The translations under genes were made by a program, and so were the position numbers. Below, one piece after another: positions 51,274-60,439 of a stretch of 64,000 nt of DNA (its first letter is position 1; each line of letters begins with the position of its first letter). The notes under the pieces are model-generated. The model saw nothing but the letters and a program-made list of their open reading frames with translations. It was not told where the DNA came from and did not search any database. Where the stretch lies: positions 619,571 through 683,570 of the forward strand of contig JACKHB010000003.1 of assembly GCA_020639195.1 (NCBI GenBank), written 5' to 3'. The stretch comes from Phycisphaeraceae bacterium. Lineage in GTDB: Bacteria > Planctomycetota > Phycisphaerae > Phycisphaerales > UBA1924.

Positions 51274-52440
51274 ATGGCGAATCGGGATCGAGCTGATTCG
51301 GGACGGATTCGCGAGCGGGCGCTCGGCCGGCGGATGTGGCTGTGCGTGCTTCTGGGCGCGCTGATCGCGTGCTTTGGATCGCTGTGGTGGACGGTCGGGA
51401 CGGTGCCCGACCCGGTGAGCGGCGTGCGGGTTTCGCGCTTTGAGCGCGGCGCAACGTCGGAGGCCAGGCTTGCTCCGTTCTCGCATCGAGCTGACACGGA
51501 GACACCGCCGTCGGGGAGCGGGCGCGTTCGGGCCGGCGGCTGGTGGCACTTCGCGCTGGGCACCGACAAGCTCGGGCGGAGCGTGCTGGTGCGCCTGCTG
51601 CTGGGGGGCGCCGTGTCGCTGGGGGTGGGGATCGGGGCTGCGCTGATGGCGGTGGTCATTGGCACGGTGTACGGAGCCGTCGCGGGATACGCGGGAGGGC
51701 GGCTGGATTCGGTGATGATGCGTGTCGTGGATGTGATCTACGGCTTGCCGACCGTGCTTCTGGTCGTGCTGCTGGCCGTCGCCAGCGAAGCGTGGATCGA
51801 CGAGTTTGTCTCTCGCGCCAAGGCGAGAGACGGATGGATTCAGAGGCAGGCACAGCGAGAACTGCGGGCGGAAGGGATCAGAGGCGAGCCGGACGCGGAG
51901 GAGGCGCTGGCGCTTCGCCCGGAGATGCTCGAGCGATGGGAGGCCGAGGCCCGGGCAGCTTTGCCGGAGCGCATGCTGAGCCCCTGGGAGCGTCGGCTGT
52001 TCGACCTGGGGACGCTCGCCGCGGCGATCGCCGGGGTGAGCTGGTTGACGATGGCCCGGGTCATTCGCGGCCAAGTGCTGAGCCTGAAGCGACGTCCGTT
52101 CGTCGAGGCGGCGCGGGCGGTCGGGCTGCCGACGAGAACGATCATGAGGCGGCATCTGCTGCCAAACCTGATGGGCCCGATCGTGGTGTATGCAACGCTC
52201 ACCGTGCCGCAGGCCATTCTGCAGGAGTCGTTCCTGAGCTTCCTTGGAATCGGAGTTCGGGCGCCGATGCCCAGTTGGGGAACGATGGCCGCCGAGGGGC
52301 TCAGCGAGGTGAACATGCACGGCTCGGACTGGTGGCTGCTCGTGTTTCCGTGCGCAGCGCTTGCCGGGACGCTCTTGGCGCTGAACTTCGTGGGAGAGGG
52401 ACTGCTGCATCGCAAGGACCCGACGCGCCGCGGCACGTAG
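51274..52440 (+). CDS. Orphan OppC/DppC-like ABC permease
   Basis: The 388-residue protein has the DppC/OppC helices: TDKLGRSVLVRLLLGGAVSL, the permease block GAVAGYAGGRLDSVMMR and the ATPase-contact EAA loop EAARAVGLPTRTIMRRHLLP. The typical LQESFLSFLGIGVRAPMPSW follows. A hydrophilic insert of about 75 residues (VASEAWIDEFVSRAKARDGW to SPWERRLFDL) splits the core between the third and fourth helices. No OppB, binding protein or ATPase gene is adjacent. Its partners must lie elsewhere or be lost. Confidence 0.88.
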   Translation: MANRDRADSGRIRERALGRRMWLCVLLGALIACFGSLWWTVGTVPDPVSGVRVSRFERGATSEARLAPFSHRADTETPPSGSGRVRAGGWWHFALGTDKLGRSVLVRLLLGGAVSLGVGIGAALMAVVIGTVYGAVAGYAGGRLDSVMMRVVDVIYGLPTVLLVVLLAVASEAWIDEFVSRAKARDGWIQRQAQRELRAEGIRGEPDAEEALALRPEMLERWEAEARAALPERMLSPWERRLFDLGTLAAAIAGVSWLTMARVIRGQVLSLKRRPFVEAARAVGLPTRTIMRRHLLPNLMGPIVVYATLTVPQAILQESFLSFLGIGVRAPMPSWGTMAAEGLSEVNMHGSDWWLLVFPCAALAGTLLALNFVGEGLLHRKDPTRRGT

Positions 52441-52506
52441 CGAGAATGTCGAATTCGGGCCGATAGAGTCGGCATCGGCGTCGGGCGATGCCGGTGTGGA
52501 GAGCGC

Positions 52507-53631
52507 ATGCGGGCGGTGCTGCTGCTGGACCTGAAGTTCGCCGAGCGAGAGCGGAAGATGCTCGAGCGGGTGGAGATCGGGCTGGCCGACGACGGCGTGA
52601 GCATCATCCACGCGATTCCCGAGACGCTGGGGGATCACGCCGAGTCGGGCCTGTTCGGACGCGCCGTCACGTATCCGGCGGACGAGGTGGCGATCACCCG
52701 CGGCCGACGGGTGCGCAAGTTTGCGGCGTCGATTCGATCTGTGCTCGGGGCGGTCGGCGACGGGCGCGCAGCGGACGTGGTGCACGTGTGGGGCGGGCAG
52801 TTGTGGCCGTTCGCGCAGCGGCTGAGCCTTGAGCTTGGCTCGGCGCTCGCGCTGGAGGTGTGGCGGGCCGGGCTTGCCGCGAAGGCGGAATCATGGCTCG
52901 ATCGGCGAACGGGGGCGGGAACACCGGTGTTCTTCGCCCCTGATGAGGCGATCGCCTCTGCGCTCGGAGAGCGGGGGCTTGGCGCTTCGACGCGGCTGGT
53001 GCCCTGGGGCGTTCACGCCGCGAAGGCGCCTCGTGAGATCCTGCGGGAGCAGAGCCCGGTGAGCGTCGTGATCGTGGGGAGTGGGCGCGACGCTCTGGCG
53101 CTGCGAGGCGCGCTCGGAGGGCTGCGATCGGCGCTGGATCGGGGTGTGGGGCTCGTGGTGTTCCTCGACGCGGAGGCGGCTCGACGGGCGCAGTTATGGA
53201 AGCAGATCCGGCGGCTGAAGCTCACGGGGGTGGTTTCGCTCATCGAGGGCATGGAGGCGCACCGTGAGTTGCTGATGCAGGCCGACGTGCTGATGGCGCC
53301 CGAGGCGCGGCACGAGCAGCGGTCGATCGTGCTCGACGCGATGGGTGCGGGGATGCTGGTCATCGCCGGGGAGGATCCTCTCAACGGCGCATTGCGGGAT
53401 TCTCGGACGGTCAGGGTCGTGCGCCGTCCGCACCGGCTGGACTGGGAGGGCGTGCTCGTGGATGCGCTCGAAAAGCGTGAGGCATCGCGGGAGATCGCGC
53501 GAACGGCCTGGGACTGGGTCCGTGAACGCAGGCGGGTCAGCGGGCAGATCAGCGCGATCCTGGACACGTACGACTGGATGACCTCCAAGGACGCGCTTCC
53601 GTTCGCCGGTGCGCAGGCGGAGCGGGCGTAG
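52507..53631 (+). CDS. GT-B fold glycosyltransferase-like protein
   Basis: The 374 residues show the two-domain GT-B layout of family 1/4 glycosyltransferases. An N-terminal acceptor half holds DVVHVWGGQLWPFAQ. A C-terminal nucleotide-sugar half carries VSVVIVGSGRDALALRGAL, LTGVVSLIEGM, ADVLMAPEARHEQRSIV and LDAMGAGMLVIAG. The donor-binding E-x7-E motif is not clearly present, so catalysis is uncertain. It may help make a cell-surface glycan, but it stands apart from the exopolysaccharide operon. GGAG precedes the ATG. Confidence 0.72.
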   Translation: MRAVLLLDLKFAERERKMLERVEIGLADDGVSIIHAIPETLGDHAESGLFGRAVTYPADEVAITRGRRVRKFAASIRSVLGAVGDGRAADVVHVWGGQLWPFAQRLSLELGSALALEVWRAGLAAKAESWLDRRTGAGTPVFFAPDEAIASALGERGLGASTRLVPWGVHAAKAPREILREQSPVSVVIVGSGRDALALRGALGGLRSALDRGVGLVVFLDAEAARRAQLWKQIRRLKLTGVVSLIEGMEAHRELLMQADVLMAPEARHEQRSIVLDAMGAGMLVIAGEDPLNGALRDSRTVRVVRRPHRLDWEGVLVDALEKREASREIARTAWDWVRERRRVSGQISAILDTYDWMTSKDALPFAGAQAERA

Positions 53632-53770
53632 TCGGGACGTCCCAGAAGAGCGCGCGAGCGACAGAATCGGCGTGATCGCAACGAACGTCCTGCGAATCGG
53701 CTGGATTCGTTGGAGTCCTGGCGCACGCTTGCGGTAGCATCTGCACGAGGCAGAGAAAGAGAGGGCGTCG

Positions 53771-54385
53771 ATGGGCACGGCCATGCTGGCGATCGTGGCG
53801 GCTGCGATTTCGCAGCCGGTATACCTGGGGTATGAGCAGGCGTCGGATCGTTCGCTCGCCACGCCGCCCCCGTATGTGACGGCGCGCGCCATGAACTGGG
53901 CGTACGTCGAGCAGGTGGGCAGGGAGTGGACGCCGCGCGTCGTTCGCGGGGGCGTGATCGATTCCGCGTTTCCCTGGGGGGTGCCGGGTCCGGCGGCGTA
54001 CGGGGCCGAGGAGCGCGACTTCCGGCTGTACTACGCCCGGATCGGTAATGTGGTGGTGAGCGCGAGCCCGTGGATCAGAGTGCACGGCGAGGGGACGCTG
54101 GCCCGCACGGAGCGGGCTCGCAAGGACTGGCTCCGCGAGCAAGGGTACACGGGCGGCACGCGGGTGTTCCGGGCGCTTCGCCCGGTGTCCGGGCGCAACG
54201 CGTCGGATGCGGGCGACTGGCGCGATGAGTTCCGCAACTCCATCCAGATTCCCGTGCCCGTGCGCGAGCGGCCGCGGTTTGAGGTGCGGGTCGAGCCGCG
54301 CGGCGACGTGCGATTTCGGCTGGCGAGCATCGATGGCGCGCACGTCGTGACCTGGCGGGGCGAGCAGGTCGCCGACGCGCAGTAG
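53771..54385 (+). CDS. Secreted protein of unknown function
   Basis: The 204-residue protein has a possible short signal (MGTAMLAIVAAAISQPVYLG). It then has a mixed soluble region with conserved-looking YVTARAMNWAYVEQ, SAFPWGVPGPAAYG and a C-terminal RFEVRVEPRGDVRFRL. No domain is recognised. It lies between the glycosyltransferase and xseA, with gaps of 139 and 81 bases. A GAGAGGG site precedes the ATG. Confidence 0.6.
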   Translation: MGTAMLAIVAAAISQPVYLGYEQASDRSLATPPPYVTARAMNWAYVEQVGREWTPRVVRGGVIDSAFPWGVPGPAAYGAEERDFRLYYARIGNVVVSASPWIRVHGEGTLARTERARKDWLREQGYTGGTRVFRALRPVSGRNASDAGDWRDEFRNSIQIPVPVRERPRFEVRVEPRGDVRFRLASIDGAHVVTWRGEQVADAQ

Positions 54386-54420
54386 AGGCGAGCGCACATC
54401 GGGCAACGGGCGTTCCAGAT

Positions 54421-54449
54421 CCGCCGGGCGGGGCTCGCCCTCCCGGCGG
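54421..54449 (+). terminator. Hairpin before xseA
   Basis: CCGCCGGG pairs with CCCGGCGG in an 8-bp stem around a 13-base loop. It lies after the unknown gene and 18 bases before the xseA ATG. It may act as a terminator or as a leader structure of xseA. Confidence 0.45.
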
Positions 54450-54466
54450 TTCCGTACCATGGCGGC

Positions 54467-56017
54467 ATGGACCGGCTGCCGTTTGATCCGACGAAGATGC
54501 AAGCCGCGAGAACGGCGCGAGCGCAATCCGGGGACCTGATCTCGGTTTCGACGCTGGCGACACGGATCGAAGGCGCGCTCCGGAGCGGTCTCGAATCGCC
54601 GTTGTCGGTCGTGGGGCAGGTCTCGGGCTTCCGCGAGCGCACGCACTGGTACTTCGATCTCAAGGACGAGCGGGCGGTGGTCAATTGCGTTGTGTTCGCG
54701 TCGAACGCTCGGCGCGCCGGCTTCGTGCCGCGGGATGGGATGGAGGTGGTGCTGCGGGGTCGCGTGGAGCTGTACGCACCGTCGGGCAAGCTGTCGCTGA
54801 TCGCCGACCGGGCGCGTCCGGTTGGAGAGGGAGCTCTGGAGATCGCGTACCGGCGGCTGTGCGAGGAGATCCGCCAGCTTGGCTGGTTCGACGAGGTGCG
54901 AAAGCGCGCGATTCCGACGTTCCCTCAACGCGTGGCCATCATCACGAGCGAGAGTGGCGCCGCGTTGCACGATGTGCTCGAGACGGCTCGCCAGCGGTGC
55001 CCGGCGGTGGGGTTTCTGATCGCGGATGTGCGGGTGCAGGGGGAGGGGGCGGCGGGCGAGATCGCGACGATGATCCAGCGGGTCGGGGCGAACGCCAAAC
55101 GCTTGGGGCTTGACGCCGTGCTGGTGACGCGGGGCGGTGGCTCGCGCGAGGATCTCTGGGCGTTCAATGAGCGGCTCGTGGCGGAAGCGATCGTGCGTTG
55201 TCCAGTGCCGGTGGTCGCGGCGATTGGGCACGAGACGGACACGACGATCGCGGAGCTCGTCGCGGATCGGCGGGCGGCGACGCCGACGCAGGCGGCGATG
55301 TTGCTCGTGCCAGATGGGCTCGCGCTCGCGCGGCAGGTGGAGAGCCAGTGGCGACGCCTTGGCGGCATCGTCGATCGGGGCGTCTCGCGCGCGGCCATCG
55401 CCGTGGGCAAGGCGGCGAGATCCCGGGTCCTGAGCCACCCGGGCTCGCTGACTCGCGATGCCCGGCAGCGGCTGAGAGAGCAGGTGCGCCGGCTTGCGCT
55501 GGCCGGGCGGGTGGCGGTGGTGCGGAGCGCGGCGAGAATCGATCGCGTCCAGCGGAGACTCGAGAGGCACCGTCCCACGGCCGTTCGCGCGCGGCTGCTG
55601 GAACGAGTGGCCGCCGCGGAATGGCGGATGCGGCACGCCATCGGCAGACGCCTGGAGGTGGACATCGAGCGAATCTCGATGGACCTGCGCCGGGTGACGG
55701 CGCGCGTGGTCATCGACGGGCTGCGGCGGCTGGAGAGTGCGGAGCGGGAATTGGAGGCGGTGGGGCCGCGGAGCGTGCTTCGGCGGGGATACTCGTACAC
55801 CACGCTCGAAGGCGGGACGCTGGTGCGTTCGGCGGCGCAGGTGTCCGGAGGCGAGGTACTCCTGACCATCGTGCGTGATGGAGAGATTCGGTCGCGGGTG
55901 GAGGGCACGCTTTCCGCTCGTCCAAGTGCCTCGGCAGGGGCCGAGCCGGCTCCTGCGAAGCGCCCGCGCCGGACGGGACGGGGCGACGCGGGCCAAATGG
56001 ACCTCTTCTCGCGCTGA
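54467..56017 (+). CDS. xseA: Exodeoxyribonuclease VII large subunit
   Basis: XseA with XseB degrades single-stranded DNA in repair. The 516-residue protein has the N-terminal OB-fold (SVVGQVSGFRERTHWYFDLK), the catalytic exonuclease domain with FPQRVAIITSESGAALHDVL, and LVTRGGGSREDLWAFN. The Asp/His-containing AAIGHETDTTI and a long coiled-coil C-terminal helix follow. The xseB start lies 9 bases after its stop. Confidence 0.95.
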   Translation: MDRLPFDPTKMQAARTARAQSGDLISVSTLATRIEGALRSGLESPLSVVGQVSGFRERTHWYFDLKDERAVVNCVVFASNARRAGFVPRDGMEVVLRGRVELYAPSGKLSLIADRARPVGEGALEIAYRRLCEEIRQLGWFDEVRKRAIPTFPQRVAIITSESGAALHDVLETARQRCPAVGFLIADVRVQGEGAAGEIATMIQRVGANAKRLGLDAVLVTRGGGSREDLWAFNERLVAEAIVRCPVPVVAAIGHETDTTIAELVADRRAATPTQAAMLLVPDGLALARQVESQWRRLGGIVDRGVSRAAIAVGKAARSRVLSHPGSLTRDARQRLREQVRRLALAGRVAVVRSAARIDRVQRRLERHRPTAVRARLLERVAAAEWRMRHAIGRRLEVDIERISMDLRRVTARVVIDGLRRLESAERELEAVGPRSVLRRGYSYTTLEGGTLVRSAAQVSGGEVLLTIVRDGEIRSRVEGTLSARPSASAGAEPAPAKRPRRTGRGDAGQMDLFSR

Positions 56018-56026
56018 CGCTACCTT

Positions 56027-56287
56027 GTGCCCGTGGCCAAGAAGCCCGCCAACAAGGATGCGACCGGGCTCTCCTTCGAGGACGCCCTGAGCGAGGTTGA
56101 GTCGATCATCGATCGCATCGAGCGGGGCGAGGTCGGGCTGGAGGCTTCGATTGGTGAGTTTGAGAGGGGCTCGCGACTGGTCAAACGCTGCCGGGAAATC
56201 CTGGGCGAGGCCGAGCAGAGGGTCCGTCGGCTCAGCGAGGAATTGGCCGAAGCCGAGGGACCCTCGGAGTCGAGCCCGGACGACTGA
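56027..56287 (+). CDS. xseB: Exodeoxyribonuclease VII small subunit
   Basis: The 86-residue protein matches XseB (LSFEDALSEVESIIDRIERG, LEASIGEFERGSRLVKRC, REILGEAEQRVRRLSE). It binds the XseA helix and makes the holoenzyme. The start is a GTG, nine bases after xseA, typical for this operon. Confidence 0.92.
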   Translation: MPVAKKPANKDATGLSFEDALSEVESIIDRIERGEVGLEASIGEFERGSRLVKRCREILGEAEQRVRRLSEELAEAEGPSESSPDD

Positions 56288-56364
56288 GTGGCGGTCGGCA
56301 AGGGAGCACGGATGCGTCCTGAGAGTCTGAGCGATCCCGGCGTCGGCCACTCGGAGGACGGACC

Positions 56365-58077
56365 GTGACGCTTGGGCTCCTGTCGTATCAGTGGCTGCAA
56401 CTCGGCGCGGAGCTGTTCAAGCTGGCGTTCGTGTTCTGGCTCGGTGCGTGCGTGGGCTCGCTCACCAACGTGCTCGTGTATCGGCTGCCGCGAGGACTCA
56501 ACGTCGTGCTGCCGTCTTCACGGTGCCCGAAGTGCGGCACGAGGCTGGCGTGGCGGGACAACATCCCGATACTGGGGTGGATCGCCCTTCGTGGGAGATG
56601 CCGGTACTGCAAGCTGCGGATCTCGCCTGAGTACCCGATCGTCGAGTTGATCGTCGCGCTGTTGTTTGCCGGGGTGTTCTTCCTGTTTTACACGCTCGAC
56701 GGGCTGCAGAACATCGGACTGTCAACGACGTTCCTGGGGGTGGACTGGCTTTCGGTGCGCCCGGAGTGGGCGGGCGTCGGGCGCGGGCTGGAGCACAGTT
56801 GGCCGATGCTCGTGGTACTACTGTGCCTGCTCGGTGCACTCGTGGCGATCACGCTGATCGACGCCAAGACCTTCACCATCCCGCTGGTGCTGACTTGGGT
56901 TCCGGCGGCGGTCGCGGTTGTTGGGATTCCGCTGTGGGCATGGTGGATCCAGCGGTTGCTCGCGGCCCATCCGAACTGGACGGCATTCCGCTGGGCGGAC
57001 GGGTGGAGCTTTGCGATCGCCTCGCCGGGGCCCACGGGATGGCGAACCGTCGGTGCGAGCATCGGCGCGGTGGTCGGCCTGGGTGTCGGGCTCGTGCTGC
57101 TCAGGCTCGGCCTGATCGGCCGGAGCTTTGCGGACTATGAGCAGTGGGAGGCGGAGGCGATCAAGGCGGATTCGGAGGAGGCGTCTCAAGGGGCGAGCCC
57201 CGAGCCTGGCGAATCCGACCCGCCCGGCGCGCCGCAAGACGACGAGAACGGACGGAAGTTGACTGCGACCGGCACCGAGCGTCCGGCCGGTTCCGAATCG
57301 GATTCGAGGTTGGGGAGCGGTGGATTCTGGCGGGCCGGTCTGCACGTCACCGCCTTGACGCTTCTCTGCGGGCTGGTGGGAGCGGGCATCGGCGCGTTGA
57401 CTGGTCGGGGCTTGCCGGGCGTTCTGATCGGACTGTTGGCGGGGCCGATCGTTGCCGGACTCGCTCTGCCGTCGGTCCGGTCCGCGCGGGCGGCCAAGAG
57501 AGCGACGGCTGAGGCGGGCGGAGAATCGAGTGACGCCGCGACGATGTGGATCCAGTATCCGCACGCGAGGCGCGAGATGGTGCGGGAACTGGCGTTCCTG
57601 GCGCCGTGCGCGGTACTGGGATGGATCGGCGCGTGGCTGGCCTATCGGCTCGCCGGGCCGTGGACCCCAGCCGACCCGTTCACCGGGGACTCAATCCCTG
57701 CTGCGTTCGTCCCGCTGTGGCTCGATGCCCTTTCGGGTGTGCTGCTGGGGTACCTGGTGGGGGGTGGGGTGGTCTGGGCGGTGCGGATTCTGGGATCCGT
57801 CGCCTTTGGCAAGGAAGCCATGGGACTGGGAGACGTGCACCTCATGGCCGCGGTAGGGGCATGTCTCGGGTGGATCGACCCTTTCCTGGCTTTCTTTCTG
57901 GCGGCGTTCGTGGCGTTGTATCTCGAGTTGGTCGGCCGGAGTCTGTTGGGAGGATTTCGCAGGGCCATGCCCTTTGGGCCCTCGCTGGCCATTGCAACGC
58001 TGCTGGTCGTTCTGTGCAAGCCGGGGATCGAATCCGCGCTGACGGCGTGGCTGCATCGCCCAATGGACTTGCCCTGA
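56365..58077 (+). CDS. Prepilin peptidase (type IV leader peptidase, A24) with long insert
   Basis: This is a 570-residue membrane aspartic protease. The zinc-ribbon-like N-terminal part has four cysteines in two pairs (RCPKCGTRLAW, GRCRYCKLRI) and the substrate-recognition YPIVELI. The first catalytic Asp is in TLIDAKTF and the second in GLGDVHLM, the GxGD motif. Ordinary enzymes are 230-290 residues. Here a central region of roughly 330 residues, including an acidic, disordered stretch (about 255-320) and extra helices, lies between the two Asp residues. It would cleave and N-methylate the pseudopilins at 25556 and 41030. Confidence 0.9.
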   Translation: MTLGLLSYQWLQLGAELFKLAFVFWLGACVGSLTNVLVYRLPRGLNVVLPSSRCPKCGTRLAWRDNIPILGWIALRGRCRYCKLRISPEYPIVELIVALLFAGVFFLFYTLDGLQNIGLSTTFLGVDWLSVRPEWAGVGRGLEHSWPMLVVLLCLLGALVAITLIDAKTFTIPLVLTWVPAAVAVVGIPLWAWWIQRLLAAHPNWTAFRWADGWSFAIASPGPTGWRTVGASIGAVVGLGVGLVLLRLGLIGRSFADYEQWEAEAIKADSEEASQGASPEPGESDPPGAPQDDENGRKLTATGTERPAGSESDSRLGSGGFWRAGLHVTALTLLCGLVGAGIGALTGRGLPGVLIGLLAGPIVAGLALPSVRSARAAKRATAEAGGESSDAATMWIQYPHARREMVRELAFLAPCAVLGWIGAWLAYRLAGPWTPADPFTGDSIPAAFVPLWLDALSGVLLGYLVGGGVVWAVRILGSVAFGKEAMGLGDVHLMAAVGACLGWIDPFLAFFLAAFVALYLELVGRSLLGGFRRAMPFGPSLAIATLLVVLCKPGIESALTAWLHRPMDLP

Positions 58078-58157
58078 CGCCAACCGGGGAATCTGCTACA
58101 TTTCCACTGCCGGCGGAGTCCGGTGGGCGCGTGCCCTGAGCATTGGAGGCACATCGG

Positions 58158-58823
58158 ATGAGCAGTACATTCGGACGTCGTGGTTTGGTTGGCATCGTCG
58201 GCATCGCGCTGGGGGCGATCGCGCTGGGCGGATGCGGGTCATCGAGCAAGAAGTACGACATGGCGGTGGCGGAGAATGAAGAACTCCGCCAGCGGGTCGT
58301 CGCGTTGCAGGCCGCAAAAGAGACCAGCGACGACCGGCTCGAACAACTGATGCGAGAGAACGAAGAACTGGCGGGAGCGTTGGACAGCTCGAGCTCGCGT
58401 CCCTCTTCAGCGTCCGGATCGGACTCGTACGGCGATCTCCCGGCCGGGGTGACGATCGGATCCCGCGGCGGTGACGTTGTGCTCACTGTGGCTGGCGACG
58501 TGCTGTTTGATTCCGGCAAGGCGACGCTCAAGGAGACCGCCAAGCGCGATGTGGCGCGAATCGCCCGCATTCTGCAGCAGCGTCATCCGACCAGTGTCAT
58601 TCGTGTCGAGGGCTACACCGATGGCGACCCTATCCGCAAGAGCGGGTGGAAGAGCAACGAGCACCTGAGCGCGGAGCGGGCGCTGGCTGTGGAAGAGGAA
58701 CTCGTGCGATCGGGAGTGGACAACGCGCGGATCTACTCCGCGGCGTTTGGCCCGGCGAATCAGCGCGGTTCGAAGCAGGAGAGCCGGCGCGTGGAGATCG
58801 TCGTGCTCGCGCCGGGCGGATGA
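58158..58823 (+). CDS. OmpA/Pal-like peptidoglycan-associated lipoprotein
   Basis: The 221-residue protein has a lipoprotein signal (IALGAIALGGC with the lipidated Cys) and a short coiled coil (KKYDMAVAENEELRQRVVAL). The OmpA domain shows VLFDSGKATLKETAKR, VEGYTDGDPI and the NEHLSAERALAVEEELVRSG segment with its Arg, then a final RRVEIVVLAP. It anchors the outer membrane to peptidoglycan. The ATG at 58158 is taken, as GGAGG lies 9 bases upstream; a TTG at 58143 is in frame upstream. Confidence 0.9.
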   Translation: MSSTFGRRGLVGIVGIALGAIALGGCGSSSKKYDMAVAENEELRQRVVALQAAKETSDDRLEQLMRENEELAGALDSSSSRPSSASGSDSYGDLPAGVTIGSRGGDVVLTVAGDVLFDSGKATLKETAKRDVARIARILQQRHPTSVIRVEGYTDGDPIRKSGWKSNEHLSAERALAVEEELVRSGVDNARIYSAAFGPANQRGSKQESRRVEIVVLAPGG

Positions 58824-58843
58824 TCGGAGCTCACTCGTATCGG

Positions 58844-60439
58844 TTATACGGCGAAGTACCGCGCCTGCGGGTGGTGTGCGATGAGCGCGCTCGTGGACTG
58901 CTCCGGATCGATCTGCCAGTTCTCCGTCAACGTGCAGCCGATCCGCCTTGGATCAAGCAATCTGAACAGCGCCTCCTGGTCTGAGAGGGCCGGGCACGCG
59001 GGATAGCCGAAGCTGTACCGGCTGCCTCGATAGCGCTGCGCGAACAGATCGCGGATCTTGGGGCTGTCGTCGGCGGCGATGCCAAGTTCCTGGCGCATGC
59101 GCTTGTGCCAGAGCTCGGCGAGTCCCTCGGCGGCCTCGACGCCCAGGCCGTGCATATACAGGTACTCCGTGTACTCGTTGCGCTCGAAGAGATCTCGCGC
59201 GACGTCGCTCACACGCGAGCCCATCGTCACGCAGTGGAAGCCGATCACGTCGGGCCGGCCCGCCGAGCGAGGCAGGAAGAAGTCCGACAGGCACAGCCGC
59301 CGCTTTCCCTGCTGGCGCGGGAAGCTGAAGCGGGCGATCTCCGGGAGTACATCGGGCGTCAGTCCGGGCAGCGCTTCAGCATCGGGCGTTGTCCCCGGGT
59401 CGTAGATGATCAGGTCGTCGCCGTCGGAGTTGCATGCGAAGTACCCGTAGACGACCGCCGGGCGCAGGATCCGATCCTCGCGGCAGCGGGCCTTGAGCCG
59501 CTCAAAGATCGGCTCGACCTCTTCCTCGACGAATCTTGCGTACTGCTCGTCCGTGCGGGCGCCCTTCCGAAACTGCCACTGGCCCCGAAAGAGCGCGACG
59601 GTGTTGATGAACGGAAAGATCTCGTCGAGATCAAGGGATTCAACGACGCGCGAGCCAAGGAAGGGGGGCGTGGGGATGTCCGGCGCGGGCTCGAGCGACG
59701 AGCCGTCGCCATCGGCGACGGCGACCGACTCGCCCGAGTCCAGGGCGTCGGCCCGCCGGGCCCGCCGCGCGCGAGACTCGGCGATGGTCGCCTCGGCCTG
59801 AGTGCGCTTGGCGAGGCGCTGCTCGATCTCGCTGGAAATCTCGGCGCCGCGCCCCTGCATCAGCGCATCCATGATCCGCAGGCCGTCGAACGCGTCCTTC
59901 CCGTAGTACAGCGAGCCCCGGTACGTGCTTCGCAGGTGCCCCTCGGCGTAGTGGCGCGTCAGCGCCGCCCCCCCGAGCAGGATCGGGACCCTCAGCTCGT
60001 GCTTGTTGAGTTCGCGGAGGTTCTCCTCCATGACATTCACGCTCTTGACCAGCAGCCCGGACATGCCGATCGCGTCGGCCTTCGTGTCCTTCCACTTCTC
60101 GAGGATGGCCGAGAGGGGCTGCTTGATGCCGATGTTGTGGACCGTGTAGCCGTTGTTGGAGAGGATGATGTCGACCAGGTTTTTGCCGATGTCGTGCACG
60201 TCGCCCTTGACCGTGGCCAGCACGATCGAGCCGCGCGTCTGGCCCTCGGCCTTCTCCATGAGCGGCTCGAGCCTCGCGACGGCCATCTTCATGACCTCGG
60301 CGGACTGGAGCACGAACGGCAGCTGCATCTGGCCCGAGCCGAAGAGCTCGCCGACGGTCTTCATCCCGTCGAGCAGGTGGTCGTTGATGATCTCCGCGGC
60401 GTACGCCCGCATCGCCTCGTCGAGGGCGTCGGTCAGGCC
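58844..60439 (-). CDS. metH: Methionine synthase MetH, C-terminal part (cobalamin and activation domains), frame-shifted
   Basis: Coherent MetH sequence from GLTDALDEAM onward contains the cobalamin cap helices (LFGSGQMQLPFVLQSAEVMK) and the B12 motif GDVHDIGKNL with its cobalt-ligand histidine. SGLLVKS and the AdoMet activation domain follow (VVYGYFACNSDGDD, HGLGVEAAEGLAEL, then a final SRYSFGYPACP). A disordered Ala/Arg-rich linker precedes the activation domain. The middle segment ends in a stop only a few codons into this frame, at HIIDGEKQ, where one G in a GG run appears to be missing. If that base is restored, the protein is continuous with the next segment. Confidence 0.85.
   Translation of the reverse strand, partial: GLTDALDEAMRAYAAEIINDHLLDGMKTVGELFGSGQMQLPFVLQSAEVMKMAVARLEPLMEKAEGQTRGSIVLATVKGDVHDIGKNLVDIILSNNGYTVHNIGIKQPLSAILEKWKDTKADAIGMSGLLVKSVNVMEENLRELNKHELRVPILLGGAALTRHYAEGHLRSTYRGSLYYGKDAFDGLRIMDALMQGRGAEISSEIEQRLAKRTQAEATIAESRARRARRADALDSGESVAVADGDGSSLEPAPDIPTPPFLGSRVVESLDLDEIFPFINTVALFRGQWQFRKGARTDEQYARFVEEEVEPIFERLKARCREDRILRPAVVYGYFACNSDGDDLIIYDPGTTPDAEALPGLTPDVLPEIARFSFPRQQGKRRLCLSDFFLPRSAGRPDVIGFHCVTMGSRVSDVARDLFERNEYTEYLYMHGLGVEAAEGLAELWHKRMRQELGIAADDSPKIRDLFAQRYRGSRYSFGYPACPALSDQEALFRLLDPRRIGCTLTENWQIDPEQSTSALIAHHPQARYFAV

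Noticed and set aside
53549..56350. 933-residue minus-strand frame opposite xseA and its neighbours
   Set aside because: Antisense to xseA, which has all catalytic motifs. The composition is Arg/His/Pro-rich.
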